DNA from: CAVXWV01 sp963695415
Lineage (GTDB): Bacteria; Chloroflexota; Anaerolineae; Anaerolineales; UBA4823
NCBI GenBank assembly: GCA_963695415.1
Contig: CAVOGL010000008.1
Span: forward strand, 372,001 to 436,000
Direction: 5' to 3'
DNA length: 64,000 nucleotides
Under the pieces are notes generated by a model. The model had not been told where the DNA came from, searched no databases, and worked only from the letters and a program-made list of their open reading frames with translations. Shown in pieces: positions 38,851 to 48,418 of this stretch; within the stretch, counting starts at the first letter, position 1, and each line of letters begins with the position of its first letter. Both the position numbers and the translations under genes were made by a program.

Positions 38851-39698
38851 ATGAAACGAAGACACCTTGAAGAAAGTTTCGTAAAAATCATCATGGCAAT
38901 CTCCCTGCTGGTTGTCACCGGGAGCCTGGGAGCCATCCTGGGGACGATTTTGCTCAAGGGTTTACCCGCAGTTTCCCTGGAGATGCTCATACAGACACCC
39001 CAGGGAGGCTATTACCTGGGCGAGGAAGGGGGAATCCTCAACGCAATCCTTGGATCCATTTACCTGGCAACAGGCGCCACGTTCCTGGCAATCCTGATCA
39101 GCCTCCCGGTTGCCCTTTACCTGCACACCTATGCCCGTAAATCCATGACCGCGGGTCTGGTCAGATTGGTTATGGATGTCCTCTGGGGTGTACCCTCGAT
39201 CGTTTACGGCGCTTTCGGATTTCTCATCATGCTGGCGATTGGACTGCGCGCATCCCTGCTGGGCGGGATCATGGTCCTGACGATCCTCGAGATCCCTATC
39301 ATGACGCGTGCGATGGATGAGGTTATCCGCCTGATGCCAGCCGAGATCGAGGCAGCTTCCCTTGCGCTGGGCGCCACCCGCCTGGAGACAACCCGGGTGG
39401 TCATCCGACAGATGAGTCCGGGCATTGTGACTGGCATATTGCTCGCTTTTGGGAGGGCGGTTGGCGATGCTGCTTCTGTCCTCTTTACCGCCGGGTACAC
39501 CGACCGCATCCCGTCATCCCTTTTTCGACCAGCCGCCTCCCTGCCCCTGGCGGTTTTCTTTCAGCTGGGCACGCCATATCCGGCGGTCCAGGAGCGTGCC
39601 TACGCTTCCGCCCTCGTACTCACCGTGATTGTCCTGATCATCAGCCTGGGTTCACGCTGGCTTTCAGCGTGCGCCTCAACCGCAATATTATCAGGTGA
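38851..39698 (+). CDS. pstA: Phosphate ABC transporter permease PstA, frameshift at 3' end
   Basis: The second permease, about 280 residues and six helices, with PSIVYGAFGFLIMLAIGLR and the EAA loop EIEAASLALGATRLETTRVV. ATG 38851 has an AGAAGGA site; an upstream ATG at 38821 is less likely. As written, the frame runs on into pstB. A missing base near 39667-39671 would restore the usual end (LNRNIIR) and a TGA at 39696-39698, just before the pstB ATG. The apparent PstA-PstB fusion is therefore an artefact of the shift. Confidence 0.88.
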
Positions 39699-39699
39699 G

Positions 39700-40462
39700 A
39701 TGATGAACGATGCACACGTAGAAGTCCGCAACCTGTCTGTTTTTTATGGGGATATCTGTGCACTGAAGGATATCTGCCTGAAAATCCCCCGCAACCAGGT
39801 GACCATCATCATCGGTCCTTCCGGTTGTGGGAAAACCACCCTGTTGAAGTCGATCAACCGCTTCCTGGAACTTACCCAGACGACCCGTCTGCTGGGCGAA
39901 GTTTTGATCGATAACGTGAATATATACCTCCCCGGAACCGATGTGACCGAAGTACGCAAAAAGGCTGGATTGCTGGCACAGCGTCCTTCCCCACTGCCCA
40001 TGTCCATTTTCGATAATGTTGCTTACGGTCTGAGGCTGCATGGAATGTGCAGGAAAGGCTGCGATCTTGACCGAGCGCGTTGAGCATTACCTGCGGGAGG
40101 CGGGTCTATGGGGAGAAGTGAAAGACCGCCTGAACAAACCCGCCAACGCGCTTTCGATTGGTCAGCAGCAGCGGCTGTGCCTGGCACGCGGGCTTGCCGT
40201 AGAACCCGAAATCCTGCTGGGAGATGAACCCACCTCTGCGCTTGATCCAATCTCCGCTCAACATATCGAACAACGCTTGAAGGACCTGAAGAGCCAGTAC
40301 ACCATCGTGATGGTAACGCATATCCTGCGCCAGGCACGCCGCCTGGCGGATTACGTGGTCTTCATGTACATGGGCGAGGTGATCGAAGCAGGACCCGCTC
40401 TGGAGGTGTTGGATTATCCCAGGAAGGAGCGGACACAGGCATATCTCGCCGGGCAGTTCTGA
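39700..40462 (+). CDS. pstB: Phosphate ABC transporter ATP-binding protein PstB, frameshifted
   Basis: An ABC ATPase of about 250 residues driving phosphate import. Walker A is IIGPSGCGKTTLLKSINRF, typical of PstB. The Q-loop is GLLAQRPSPLPMSIFDNVAY. In a second frame follow the signature NALSIGQQQRLCLARGLA, Walker B ILLGDEPTSALDPIS and the H-loop VMVTHILRQARRLADYV. The shift is at about 40040-40055. No phoU follows; nfeD is next. Confidence 0.92.
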
Positions 40463-40483
40463 AATCCTGCCCATCTTCCATTG

Positions 40484-40489
40484 TATAAT
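40484..40489 (+). promoter_or_regulatory. -10 box of a probable leaderless nfeD mRNA
   Basis: TATAAT lies six bases before the ATG at 40496. No Shine-Dalgarno sequence is present. Confidence 0.5.
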
Positions 40490-40495
40490 GAAATT

Positions 40496-41816
40496 ATGAA
40501 GCCCTTTGCGATTTTAAGGACTCTCATTCTCCTATGCCTGGTGTGTGCCCTGTTCAGTGCCCTTCCTGCCCAGGCACAGGGGTCATCCGGTGATGTAATC
40601 CTGGTGGTGGCTGACGAGCCCGTTGCCCCTGCCATGGCGGAATACATCCAACGCGCCCTGAAAATCGCCGAAAGGGATAACGCAGAATTGGTGGTGATCC
40701 AGCTCAACACGCCGGGGGGAACGGTGGATGCGATGAACGAGATCGTCCTGGAGATCCGCGCCAGCACGGTGCCCGTGGTGGTGTGGGTGGCGCCCGAGGG
40801 ATCGATGGCTGCCAGCGCCGGGACGCTGATCACCCTGGCGGGGCATGTCGCTGCCATGGCGCCGGGCACATCCATCGGCGCAGCCAGCCCCGTAGGCGCC
40901 CAGGGTGAGGAGCTGGGAGAAACCATCGCTGCCAAGGAAAAAAACATGCTGCCGCGCCACCGTGCGCTCACTCGCCGAAAACCGCGGGGAAGATGCCATT
41001 CGCCTGGCAGAAGAGACCATTGAGAACGCAGCCGCCGTATCGGCGACAGAAGCGCTTGAGGCCGGTCTGGTAGACATCATTGCAGAAGATATGGATGACC
41101 TGCTCAGCCAGCTGGATGGGCTCGAGGTCCAGGTCGGCGGTGAAAGTGTTTTGATCGAAACCTCCAACGCCTCGGTTGAAACCGTTTCGCAGACCTTCAT
41201 CGAGACGCTGCTCTCGGTGCTCGCCAATCCCAACATCGTCTTCCTGCTGATCACCATCGGGGTGCAGGCGATCCTGATCGAGATCTCCAGCCCGGGAGGC
41301 TGGGTGGCGGGTTTCATCGGGGTCGTGTGCCTGGCGCTGGCGACCTACGGGCTGGGTATCCTGCCGGTGAATTGGTTCGGGATCGTGTTCCTGGTGACCG
41401 CCTTCGTGCTGTTCATCCTCGATATCAAAGCGCCCACACACGGCGCCCTTACCGTTGCGGGTGTGGCATCGCTGATCGTGGGCGCATTGGTGCTGTTCAA
41501 TTCACCCAGCCTGCCCAGCTTCACACGAGTGTCCGTGCCCCTGGTGGTGACCATGTCGATAATCACCGGGCTGACCTTTTTTGCCATCCTGATGTTTGCC
41601 ATCCGGGCACAAAAAGCGCCCATCCGTACCGGTCAGGAAAGCCTGGTGGGGAAGATCGGCGTGGTGAAGGTCAGCGTCGACCCAAGCGGGGTTGTGCAGC
41701 TGTGGGGAGAGCAGTGGACCGCTGAGCTGGCCCAGGGGGAGGAGGCTTTACCGGTTGGGACACGCGTGGAAGTGGTGGAAGTGAAGGGGCTGCGGCTGGT
41801 CGTTAGAAAAACCTAA
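40496..41816 (+). CDS. nfeD: NfeD-family membrane-bound serine protease (long form), frameshifted
   Basis: A long NfeD protein (about 440 residues). A signal peptide (LRTLILLCLVCALFSALPAQ) leads to a ClpP-class protease domain (VIQLNTPGGTVDAMNEIV, PEGSMAASAGTLITLAG with the catalytic Ser). Four membrane helices (about 41200-41600) and a C-terminal NfeD OB-fold (GQESLVGKIGVVKVSVDPSG) follow. The frame changes at a surplus C near 40952-40953, between AAKEKNML and RATVRSLAENRGEDA. Long NfeD proteins act with stomatin/SPFH proteins in membrane quality control; no stomatin gene follows here. Confidence 0.88.
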
Positions 41817-42848
41817 TCCTGCTCCCGCATCTCCCCGGGCCAAATCTTCCCGGGCTGCATCTTCCCGGGTCTGGTCTTTTGGCTTTGGGAATTCTCCGGG
41901 TAAAAAGCTGAAGCGGCGCTCCAGAAACGCTCTCCCTGGCGTTCAACGACCTGGACATCACCACGTGTCCGTAAATCCTCGAAGACCTGCTCCACCTGTC
42001 CTGCCGACCAGCGTTCCAGCGTACGCTCGAGCTCATCCTGGCGCATGGGGTGACGGCGGATGATCGCCAGGACCGCCTCGACCATGCTGCCGTCACTATC
42101 CCGCTCAAAGGATCCATGAACCGGCGCGATCACTCTGGCAATATCACCAAACAGGTTTACGGCTGTCTCCAGGCTCTCACTACTGGGGGGCTGCACCCAT
42201 GTTTCTGCCGCAGGCCGCGTGGGGATGTTAATGTGTACGGCGTCCGGACAGAGGCTGTCCAGAACCCTGGCAATGTCCGCCAGAGCCTGTGGGGTATCAT
42301 TCAACCCACTCACCAGCATGACCTCCAGCCATAAGTTCCCACTGTACTCAGTGCGGAAAACTGCAAGACCATCCACCAGGCGTTCAAATGTGATGGCTGG
42401 GTGTGGGCGGTTGATTTTGCGGTACAGGTCAGCGGTGCCAGCGTCCAGAGTGGGCAGGACCGCGTCCGCATCCATCAACGCCTGGCGCACTTCTTCCAGG
42501 TAGAGCAGCGACCCATTGGTGATCACCGCCACAGGGATGCCGGTCAGTTTTTTTATCTCCCTGATGATCCAGCCGATGCTCTTCATAAAGCAGCGTTTCA
42601 CCAGACCCGACAAAAGTCACCCAGTCAATTTCGCCGTCCTGGCGGGACTGGATTGCCTGCCGCGCCTCCCTGAGGATCTCCTGGCGCGGGTGGTAATCCA
42701 TTCGCTGGATGGTCAGGGGGAGTGTACGCCCGAGCTGACAGTAAACACAGTTCCAGTTGCAGGTTTTCATTTTCCCGGGGATCGGATCGATGCCCAGTGA
42801 TTTTCCTAACCGGCGAGATGGCACCGGACCAAAGACATATTTCATCAT
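41813..42848 (-). CDS. Radical SAM protein, frameshifted
   Basis: A radical SAM enzyme of about 340 residues. The [4Fe-4S] motif is TCNWNCVYCQLG (CxxxCxxC). Before it stands FGPVPSRRLGKSLGIDPIPG, typical of the Elp3/MoaA-like 'FGPVPSRRLG' group. The second half (GIPVAVITNGSLL, DADAVLPTLDAG) is in another frame; an indel near 42580-42590 follows GSGETLL. The C-terminus carries a winged-helix-like region and a tail of PGK repeats. Its function is unknown. The start is ATG 42848 or 42845, with GATAAT six bases upstream of 42848. Confidence 0.87.
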
Positions 42849-42902
42849 AGCAACATTATCGGTTAGCGGCATTCACCAGGCAGCGGCAGTTGGGTATCAG
42901 CC

Positions 42903-43046
42903 GCTATCAAGCGGGCGCTATCAAGCGGGCGCTATCAAGCGGGCGCTATCAAGCGGGCGCTATCAGGCAACGGTAATCTGGCGGGCGCTTTCAAGCGGGC
43001 GCTATCAGGCAACGGTAATCAGGCGGTCACAATCATGCGACCGCTA
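42903..43046. repeat. 14-bp direct tandem repeat
   Basis: At least four tandem copies of CTATCAAGCGGGCG are followed by diverged copies (with CAGGCAACGGTAAT) up to the stop of the CBS gene. It lies between the radical SAM start and the CBS stop and is not translated in a supported frame. Confidence 0.85.
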
Positions 43047-43715
43047 TCATGCGACGGTTGCCACTGACCAGGGAGAGCCGCGCACATCGACCAGCTGCCG
43101 GATGTACGGCTGGACAGCTTGAACCAGCGCTCCCTCGTCCACCCCCGCCACCTTCATCGTGATTTCACTGTCCTCGCTGCACTCACCCAGGAAGGTGCTC
43201 AAGGCGAGGATGGTGCCCCCAGCCTCATAGACGGCTTTGGTCAATGCCATCAGGTTGCTGGGCTCAACCGGGATGAGCGCAGTTAACCGGATGCCCTCTT
43301 CGCGTGCGCCCATCATCTCGAGAAAAACCTTGAACAGGTCTGTCTCGGTGATGATCCCGACCACTCTCGAGTCCCTGACCACCGGTAAACCGCCGATTTT
43401 ATTATCCGCCATGATCCGGGCTGCCTCTTCGATGGGGGTCTCTTCAGAGATCGTTATCACGTCGCGGGTCATCACTTCTTCCACCTTGATCTTGCTCAAG
43501 AGGTAATTGATTTCCCAGATGCTCAAGCTGGTCGCGTTGGAAGGAGCCGCATGCAGCAGGTGCCTTTCGGACACAATCCCGATCAGTTTGCCATGCCTGT
43601 CGACAACCGGGAACCTGCGCACCCGCTCCTCGCGCATCTTCTTTAAGGCTTCCTGTACGGGCAAATCCGCGTGGACAGTAATCACAGGATGGGACATTCG
43701 TTCCTTGATCAACAT
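43047..43715 (-). CDS. CBS-domain protein with C-terminal ACT-like domain
   Basis: A 222-residue AcuB-like protein. Two CBS motifs form a Bateman module (residues 1-130): RVRRFPVVDRHGKLIGIVSE and KIGGLPVVRDSRVVGIITET. The C-terminal about 70 residues look like an ACT domain (AGGTILALSTFLGE). Such proteins bind adenine nucleotides and regulate enzymes or transporters. The 85-residue gene lies 23 bases upstream in the same direction and probably shares the transcript. The ribosome-binding site GGAGG lies before the ATG. Confidence 0.9.
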   Translation of the reverse strand: MLIKERMSHPVITVHADLPVQEALKKMREERVRRFPVVDRHGKLIGIVSERHLLHAAPSNATSLSIWEINYLLSKIKVEEVMTRDVITISEETPIEEAARIMADNKIGGLPVVRDSRVVGIITETDLFKVFLEMMGAREEGIRLTALIPVEPSNLMALTKAVYEAGGTILALSTFLGECSEDSEITMKVAGVDEGALVQAVQPYIRQLVDVRGSPWSVATVA

Positions 43716-43738
43716 TTATCTCACCTCCATTGTGGCGC

Positions 43739-43996
43739 TTAATCCGGCAGATCAATCACCTGGCGGAATCTCGACCTGGCTTCAATTTCCGCCAGCTTGA
43801 GAGCCGCATAGCGGCAGGCTTCTCTTTTGAGAAGTTGTGCCTCTTCTTGTGGCAACGCGTCCAGGTCTGCGATCCTGTAGCCTTTGGTCAAGAGATATTC
43901 ATCGATAAACATCGCTTCGAGGTTATTGTGCTTGCTTCCAGGATTGTGCGCAGATCTTTCGGCGCCTGAAGAACCGGGGATTGTGTGTATACTCAT
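43739..43996 (-). CDS. Hypothetical protein (85 aa)
   Basis: An 85-residue helical protein, acidic and basic residues alternating (EEAQLLKREACRYAALKLAE). No family was recognised. It precedes the CBS gene by 23 bases, and it is divergent from the XRE-cupin gene, sharing a 110-base intergenic region with a palindromic operator candidate. Confidence 0.6.
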   Translation of the reverse strand: MSIHTIPGSSGAERSAHNPGSKHNNLEAMFIDEYLLTKGYRIADLDALPQEEAQLLKREACRYAALKLAEIEARSRFRQVIDLPD

Positions 43997-44042
43997 TTTT
44001 AACTCCGGTTGAATAACGCTTAACCCTATTATACCACTATAC

Positions 44043-44072
44043 TTGACAAAGTCAATTATTATTGTACAATAA
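44043..44072 (+). promoter_or_regulatory. Promoter with overlapping palindromic operator candidate
   Basis: TTGACA (44043-44048), a 16-base spacer and TACAAT (44065-44070) drive the XRE-cupin gene. The perfect palindrome TTATTGTACAATAA (44059-44072) covers the -10 box, and TTGACAAAGTCAA (44043-44055) covers the -35. Both are plausible binding sites for the encoded XRE protein (autoregulation). Confidence 0.6.
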
Positions 44073-44106
44073 GATGGGTTATTTCGACGAGGAAGGTAAT
44101 TAAAAT

Positions 44107-44707
44107 ATGAAAGATAATTCGGAGCCGAAGGTCGGGAAAAGACTGCGGGCTTTGCGAGAAGCAGCAGGGATTGAGCCTGCGCGCGCTGGTGGAGCGCTGC
44201 GGTCTGAGCGTCAATGCCATCAGCCTCATCGAGAGAGGCGAGAATTCGCCCACCGTCTCCACGCTGCAGCGCCTGGCGGCTGCCCTGAATGTGGATCTGA
44301 TCGATTTATTCAAGGACGAGTCGCGGCAGACGGTGATTCATGTGCCTCGGGAGAAGGGACCCCGCACCCAATCCAACGGGGTGGTGATGGAAAGCCTGGG
44401 AACTGGATTATCCAACCAGGTGGTGGAACCCTTCCGCATGACGGTTGGTCCGGGCAGCGGGAATTTAGCGGATACCATCCAGCACCCTGGCGAGGAGTTC
44501 GTACACTGCCTGGATGGGGAGATCAACTACCGGGTCGGCGAGCAAATATACCGGCTAGAAAGAGGCGACAGCGTGTTATTCGACGCCAACCAGCCTCATG
44601 CTTACCACAATCCAACGCCTGCTCCAAGCACGCTCCTGCTGGTATTTCAAGCCACACAGAACCGCCAGCTGACTCAGTGGCTGCACATCGAAACAACGGA
44701 ACAGTAA
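44107..44707 (+). CDS. XRE-family regulator with cupin sensor domain, frameshifted
   Basis: A regulator of about 200 residues. The HTH reads VGKRLRALREAAG then, after the shift, LSLRALVERCGLSVNAISLI and RGENSPTVSTLQRLAAAL. The C-terminal cupin (HPGEEFVHCLDGEINYRVG, ERGDSVLFDANQPHAYHN) probably binds an effector. A surplus G at 44167-44169 causes the frame change. AGGAAGG precedes the ATG. It resembles the PuuR/SutR type of regulator, which represses metabolic genes; its target here may be the divergent 85-residue/CBS operon and itself. Confidence 0.88.
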
Positions 44708-44791
44708 TTTATAAAGAAATTTTTCCCCGTGAAGGGATGTGCGACAGGGTGAATGTCCGCCAGGGCGGATGCCTGAGCGGTCGTTACTGCT

Positions 44792-47327
44792 TCAGGGGAA
44801 GCCGCAGAGCGCCTTCAGACCGGGCTCGTGCCAGAGGGTGAAGCGGGTGTCGACCTGGGTGTACTCCTTGATCTCACACGCCTCCCTGCCCATTTCGGCG
44901 AGCTGAGCACCGAGCCCTTCCTGCCAGGACGCATCCATGGATGGCTGCATAATCACCAGCGTCTCGCGGTCCAAGATGAGCGGCTTGAGGGCTTCGGGGA
45001 TCTCTGAGCCGGCGATCTGCTCTTCGAACAGATGTACGCGCGACGCCGGATATGAATATGCCTGGAGCAAGGTTTGCAGCCCGCCGATGTTCCACTGCCC
45101 GTCGGTGAGGAAGAGGAAGGTCAGCGGCTTTGCGCGCACCGGCTCGAACTCGGGCAAGCGCTGGACGATGCCCAGGAACAGCCCCTCCATGGTCTGGTTG
45201 GCGTTGTTGCGCCGCAGGGAAAGGGAATAGGACAGGTAAAAATTGAGCATCACCATGCTGACCAGCGCAGCCGCGATCATGCCGCCACGCGTCCAGCGCG
45301 TGATGCGCAACGCAGTCACCTGGGATGCCAGCCAGGAGAGCGCTTCGGCGGCGAAGTAGGCATACCAGGGCACCAGCAGGAACATGCGCGTCGTCGGCGG
45401 GAAGCGGCGGTCGTGGGAAACCCCGATGGCAACCAGCAGAAAGAGCGTGCTGGCAAGGGCGAAGAGGGAGAAGCGTTCGCCGGGGACGCGCTTGAAGCTC
45501 AGCCCCAACCCCACCAGGATGAAAGCGGCGGTGAGGGGATCGGCATAACCCACCGGCACCAGGTGTGTCTCCTGCGTGGTGTAAAGGTGCGAGACCAATG
45601 AATTAATAAAATTAGAAACCACGTGCAGCGCCACGCTGTGGGTGCTGGCGGTGACTTCAGGGTTATAGGTGATGATGCCCATGCCCTTGGTCCCCCAGTA
45701 TTCGGGCTGGAAGAGCAGCGGCAGCAGGAAGATGACGAAGCCCACGGCGGCGATGCCCCACAGGCTGAACGCCTGGCGCGAGCGGGGCAGGTCAAACAAA
45801 AGCACCAGCAGCACCGCCAGCGGCAGGATGTAGAGGGCTACGGGATATAAATAGAGGCACAATCCCATGCTGAGCCCCCAGACGGCGTATGCCAGCCTGC
45901 GGCGGGAGCGAACCGCCCACCCCGCCGACCACAAGGTCAGCGCCATCGAAAACAGGGCATCCAGGTTGTTGTAGCCGATCTTGCCGAAGGTCATCAGGTA
46001 GACAGAGGTTGCCATCAGGACGGCGGCGATCAGGGCAACATCCCGGCGGGTGAAGCGGATGAAAAAGTAGTAGAGCAGGACCACGGAGACAGCAGAGAGC
46101 AGCACGTTGCTGAAACGCCAGCCGAAGCTGTCGAGCCCAAAAACCTTCATGGAGAACGCTTGAAGGACGGACGACAGGTAGGTGAATTTCCCGTACACAT
46201 CGACGCCGTTGAACAGGTTTGCCAGGACCTGATCGAGGTTATGGCGCGTGGCGATATCCAGGGCGCGGTTGAAGAAGGCATACTCATCCCCGATGGTGGC
46301 AAACGACCAGCGGTTCAGGTAGAGCCCGAAACTGACCAGCGCCAGGATGAAGACCCAGAAGATCGCCGGCAGCTGGCGGTAAAAACGAGCCAGGTTGGCA
46401 AAAGCAAGGACAGCCAGGAGCAGGGATCCCCAGGACAGCGGCGGCGACCAGGCGAGCGCCCGGAGGAACAGCACCAGCGCCAGCAGGGCTGCCCCAGCCG
46501 AGATATAAAGCTGCCAGTTGCGGCGCAGGCTCGTCCAGACGGCTTCCCAATCGAAATCGACCAGCAGCCAGCCGACCAGGTAGCAGAGCAGGGACAGGCT
46601 GAAACCCCAGCCGTGGATGGTGCCGGTGAGCAGCGCCAGCAGGCTGAACGCGGCAGCGAGGGCAGCCGCACCCCAGCGCAGCCCCAGGCTGAGACGCACT
46701 CTGCCTTTGGGCAAAGGCGCGGGCTGAGGCGCTTCTCGTGCACTCTCCGCCTCGACAGGGGTGATCATCCGGTCTACGGGTTCGGCGTCCCGGTCTGCGT
46801 CCGGTTCGGCGTCCGGAACTGCGTCCCGTTCGGCGTCCGGTACTGCGTCCGGTTCGGCGTCCCGTACTGCGTCCGGTTCGGCGTCCGGTCCGGCGTCCGG
46901 CTACGTCCGGTCCGGCGCCCCGTCCGTTATCAGGCTCATCCTGGCGGGTCTTGTAGACCAGGAGCACCAGGACGACGAGCAAGGCAAAGAGGAAGATGAA
47001 GCCAAAATAGGACGGCAAGCCGGTATAGCACAGGTACTCGTTATTGCACCAGCTCTCGATATTGAACAACTCCCAGGCAGGCAGGTTCAGCCAGCGCTCG
47101 CGAACCACCAGGATGCTGGGGATGAGCGCCAGGATGATGATGACCAGCAGCAGGACCAGCGGGCGCAGGTTCTGGCGGAGGTTTGCCCGGAGGGAGGGCT
47201 TTGGCTCCTGCTGTTCAATCTCGTCCTGCAGGGCTGCCAGGCGGTCTTCCAACTCCTGTATACGGCGCTCGAGAGCCAGTTTGTCTTCGGGCTCTGGTTC
47301 CGTCTGCGGGGTCTCGTCTGTGTTCAT
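44792..47327 (-). CDS. GT39-like membrane glycosyltransferase with N-terminal extension, frameshifted
   Basis: A protein of about 845 residues after correction. The N-terminus has a coiled coil (LERRIQELEDRLAALQDEIE) and two membrane helices. A repetitive acidic linker (DAEPDAV/R units) follows, then an ArnT/PMT-type glycosyltransferase with about a dozen helices. The GT part has RWSFATIGDEYAFFNRALDI (acidic pair in the first loop) and many hydrophobic segments. The frame changes at about 46899-46901: removing one base makes GPDVADAGPDAEPDAV continuous. Such enzymes transfer sugars from polyprenyl phosphate on the outer membrane face. Two separate genes remain possible, with the GT starting at 46768. 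Confidence 0.75.
46783..46900 (-). repeat. 24-bp tandem repeat encoding an acidic linker
   Basis: Units reading GACGCCGAACCGGACGCAGT plus four further bases recur about four times, coding DAEPDAV(R/P). They lie inside the glycosyltransferase gene, at the junction of its N-terminal extension and catalytic part. Confidence 0.75.
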
Positions 47328-47342
47328 GGCGGGTTGGGGGAA

Positions 47343-48418
47343 AGTATAGCACTAAAGGACGGGAGACGGAGGACGGGGAATGGACCGGAGACCGGTGATG
47401 GACCGGTAAGGAAGGGGGTGTCATTTTGGATGTCCGTATGACAGTGTGGCAGTGTTGAGGCGAGGGGGCGACTCGAGAATATGGGAGGTGTCTATACGGC
47501 GTGAAATCTGAATCATGGGGGAGGTGTAAAAAAAAATTAAAAAATATCATCTTTAAAAGGCACTGGTGAAGAAGAAGGAAACCTGGTTTATTAAAGCAGG
47601 CTCTTACTCAACGGAAGGGAGATTGCTTCGCTGTCCTGAACTCCGTTCAGGCGCTCGCAATGACGTGGTGGGGATTGCTTCGCTGTCCTGAATTCCGTTC
47701 AGGCGCTCGTAATGACATGAGGATGTCACTGCGAGGCTGGTTTTGCCGAAGCAGTCTCCCTGGTGGATGAGAGGGGAGATTGCTTCGGCGCGCTTGCAGC
47801 AGGCTCTTACTCAACGGAAGGGAGATTGCTTCGGCTCCGCTCGCAATGACGTGGTGGGGATTGCTTCGCTGTCCTGAATTCCGGTCAGGCGCTCGCAATG
47901 ACATGAGGATGTCACTGCGAGGCTGGTTTTGCCGAAGCAGTCTCCCTGGTGGATGAGAGGGGAGATTGCTTCGGCGCGCTTGCAGCAGGCTCTTACTCAA
48001 CGGAAGGGAGATTGCTTCGCTCCGCTCGCAATGACTTGGTGAGGGATTGCTTCGCTGTCCTGAACTCCGTTCAGGCGCTCGCAATGACATGGTGAGGGGA
48101 TTGCTTCGCTGTCCTGAATTCCGTTCAGGCGCTCGCAATGACTGGTGAGGAGATTGCTTCGCTGTCCTGAATTCCGTTCAGGCGCTCGCAATGACATGAG
48201 GATGTCACTGCGAGGCTGGTTTTGCCGAAGCAGTCTCCCTGGTGGATGAGAGGGGAGATTGCTTCGCTGTCCTGAACTCCGTTCAGGCGCTCGCAATGAC
48301 GTGGGGGAGATTGTGTGATTTATTCTGCCAGACTGCCATACTGACATGGAAAACTATGGTGCAGGACTCAAGAGGCAGGCGTAAATACCTGCCCCTTGAG
48401 GATCATGTGGTGAACGTG
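47343..48418. repeat. Non-coding array of 'GGAGATTGCTTCG...GCAATGAC' repeats
   Basis: From about 47600 to 48310 the DNA consists of shuffled copies of a few modules. These are ctcttactcaacggaaggg (47607, 47808, 47989), gattgcttcgctgtcctgaa with gttcaggcgctcgcaatgac, and a gaggatgtcactgcgaggct block (47719, 47904, 48197). Such sequence is a well-known dispersed palindromic family in bacteria. The open frames across it spell out false CERSEAIS-type peptides. The remainder (47343-47600) shows no gene. Confidence 0.85.

Noticed and set aside
38728..40083. PstA-PstB fusion protein
   Set aside because: A missing base near 39667-39671 removes the pstA stop; the corrected frame gives a normal PstA end immediately before the pstB ATG.
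46160..46999. 279-residue plus-strand frame with Arg/Phe/Gly repeats
   Set aside because: Antisense translation of the glycosyltransferase gene and its 24-bp repeat.
47647..48347. Minus-strand frames rich in CERSEAIS and RAPERNSGQRSN
   Set aside because: These are the known false peptides from dispersed GATTGCTTCG...GCAATGAC repeats; no ribosome-binding site or domain.
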